From Chitinophagaceae bacterium (lineage in GTDB: Bacteria; Bacteroidota; Bacteroidia; Chitinophagales; Chitinophagaceae), in NCBI GenBank assembly GCA_020847395.1, contig JADLCD010000147.1:19204-83203 (forward strand): DNA of 64,000 nt. Direction: 5' to 3'. A program made the translations under genes and the position numbers. Below are positions 63,361 through 64,000 of this stretch, piece after piece. Under the pieces are notes generated by a model that searched no databases, had not been told where the DNA came from, and was given only the letters and a program-made list of their open reading frames with translations. Each line of letters begins with the position of its first letter. Within the stretch, counting starts at the first letter, position 1.

Positions 63361-64000
63361 ATTAAATGATATTCTAATTTACAGAGTGCCTTTCAGAGAT
63401 ATCACTTTTAAAGTAACAGTTGTGATCAGAATAACGAAACCCGTCTTCGTCATTCCGAAGGCACAGCTTGGTGCATTGATCTAAAACGTGTACGCGAGGT
63501 TGAGAAATCTGTTGGGCGGTAGTGCAAAAGATGAACATCAGTACCAATGCCCGGCAAATTCCTCCCTCGCGTAAAAGCGATTTAACTATAGTGCCCGTGT
63601 TGGCTCAGTCGAAAGGACGGCGAAAGGTTGAATAATTAAAGACTTTGCTTTAGTGCTGCTTATAAAAAATAAACACTCTCGCCCGTCACTGCGAATCCGC
63701 CCGCTTGCTGCCTTGAATTAAAAGCATCTTGCGGCGGGTTCGTTCATAATTCAAGGTTGACATTGCTTCTCCCGCCAAAATATTCACTCAATTCAAGTGA
63801 TCATGCTGGCGGGCTCGCAAAGACGGCGGGAGGTTGAGTGAATGTATGCTTTGCCTTAGTGCTGGTTGTAAACCTAAAACACTTTTACCGTCACTGCGAA
63901 TCCGCCCGCTTGCTGCCTGAATCAAAAGCATGTTGCGGCGGGTGAAGCAGTCTTGTTCATAATTCAAGGCTGGGATTGCTTCTCCCGCCAAAATATTCAC
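63361..64000. other. 640-bp gap to window edge, mostly repeats
   Basis: No gene seen. 63361-63590 contains a fragment reading CGTCATTCCGAAGGCACAG and GAGGTTGAGAAATCTGTTG, typical of dispersed Bacteroidota repeats. From about 63590 to the edge are tandem 210-bp-family units. The minus-strand frame here is made of repeat DNA. Confidence 0.7.
63590..64000 (+). repeat. Tandem 210-bp-family repeats, about two units, cut by window edge
   Basis: TCCCGCCAAAATATTCAC recurs with a period of 213 bp (63770 and 63983), with shared words GTCACTGCGAATCCGCCCGC, GCGGCGGGT and TAATTCAAGG. The second unit aligns with the reverse complement of 16227-16424 and more loosely with the 53-kb array. Confidence 0.85.

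Noticed and set aside
63788..64000. 70-codon minus-strand frame at the right edge
   Set aside because: Falls within tandem repeat DNA shared with other gaps.

Overview
The window reads as a chromosomal segment of a Bacteroidota bacterium, most likely class Chitinophagia. The signs are an STN-type SusC/RagA receptor with its FecR anti-sigma factor, OMP_b-brl_3 and CarboxypepD_reg TonB-dependent receptors, TAnnTTTG-type promoter boxes, very few Shine-Dalgarno sequences, moderately low GC, and a large set of secreted glycosidases. The genus assignment is open. I see no rRNA, tRNA, CRISPR array or prophage.

Layout. 1-2.7 kb: 5' part of a SusC-like signalling receptor behind a FecR anti-sigma gene. 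2.8-16 kb: housekeeping block (guaB, dprA, thioredoxin-like protein, ubiX, lolA, ftsK, orphan histidine kinase, DUF423 protein, shikimate kinase, glutaryl-CoA dehydrogenase, KdsC-type phosphatase, YdeI-like protein). 16.5-21 kb: secreted GH32-type enzyme, secreted type I phosphodiesterase, secreted protein of unknown family. 21-26.7 kb: a REP-associated tyrosine transposase carrying a REP-like palindrome inside its own gene, smc, and a frameshifted acyltransferase. 26.9-45.3 kb: GH95, DUF1080, two TonB-dependent receptors, TrpB2, M24 peptidase, GH106, TauE/SafE transporter, ferredoxin-reductase-like protein, GH29. 45.5-53 kb: def plus an unknown secreted protein, rnz, BON and SH3 proteins, Crp/Fnr regulator, methyltransferase, SulP transporter with a small coupled protein. 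53.5-63.4 kb: GH33 sialidase, FtsX-like permease, Crp/Fnr regulator, degenerate receiver-like protein, two pirins, GNAT protein, FMN reductase, DUF4838 protein.

How the genes fit together. The exported glycosidases (GH32, GH95, GH106, GH29, GH33, DUF1080, DUF4838) suggest extracellular or periplasmic trimming of fucose-, rhamnose-, sialic-acid- and fructose-containing glycans. They are dispersed with their own promoters rather than gathered into a classical SusC/SusD locus. The 57.4-61.5 kb run (Crp/Fnr, receiver-like, pirin, pirin, GNAT, flavin reductase) looks like a stress or redox module.

Intergenic DNA is unusually rich in structured repeats: a family of about 210 bp at three loci (16.2, 53.0 and 63.6 kb), a 53-bp hairpin at two convergent junctions (7.2 and 30.1 kb), a 31-bp palindrome on both sides of the FtsX gene, a triplicated hairpin-plus-ATGAAAAACC leader (5.5-5.9 kb), and the transposase palindrome (21.3 and 21.65 kb). 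These repeats, together with several TAnnTTTG boxes that almost touch start codons, are the least ordinary content of the window. All family calls come from reading motifs; no database search was run.
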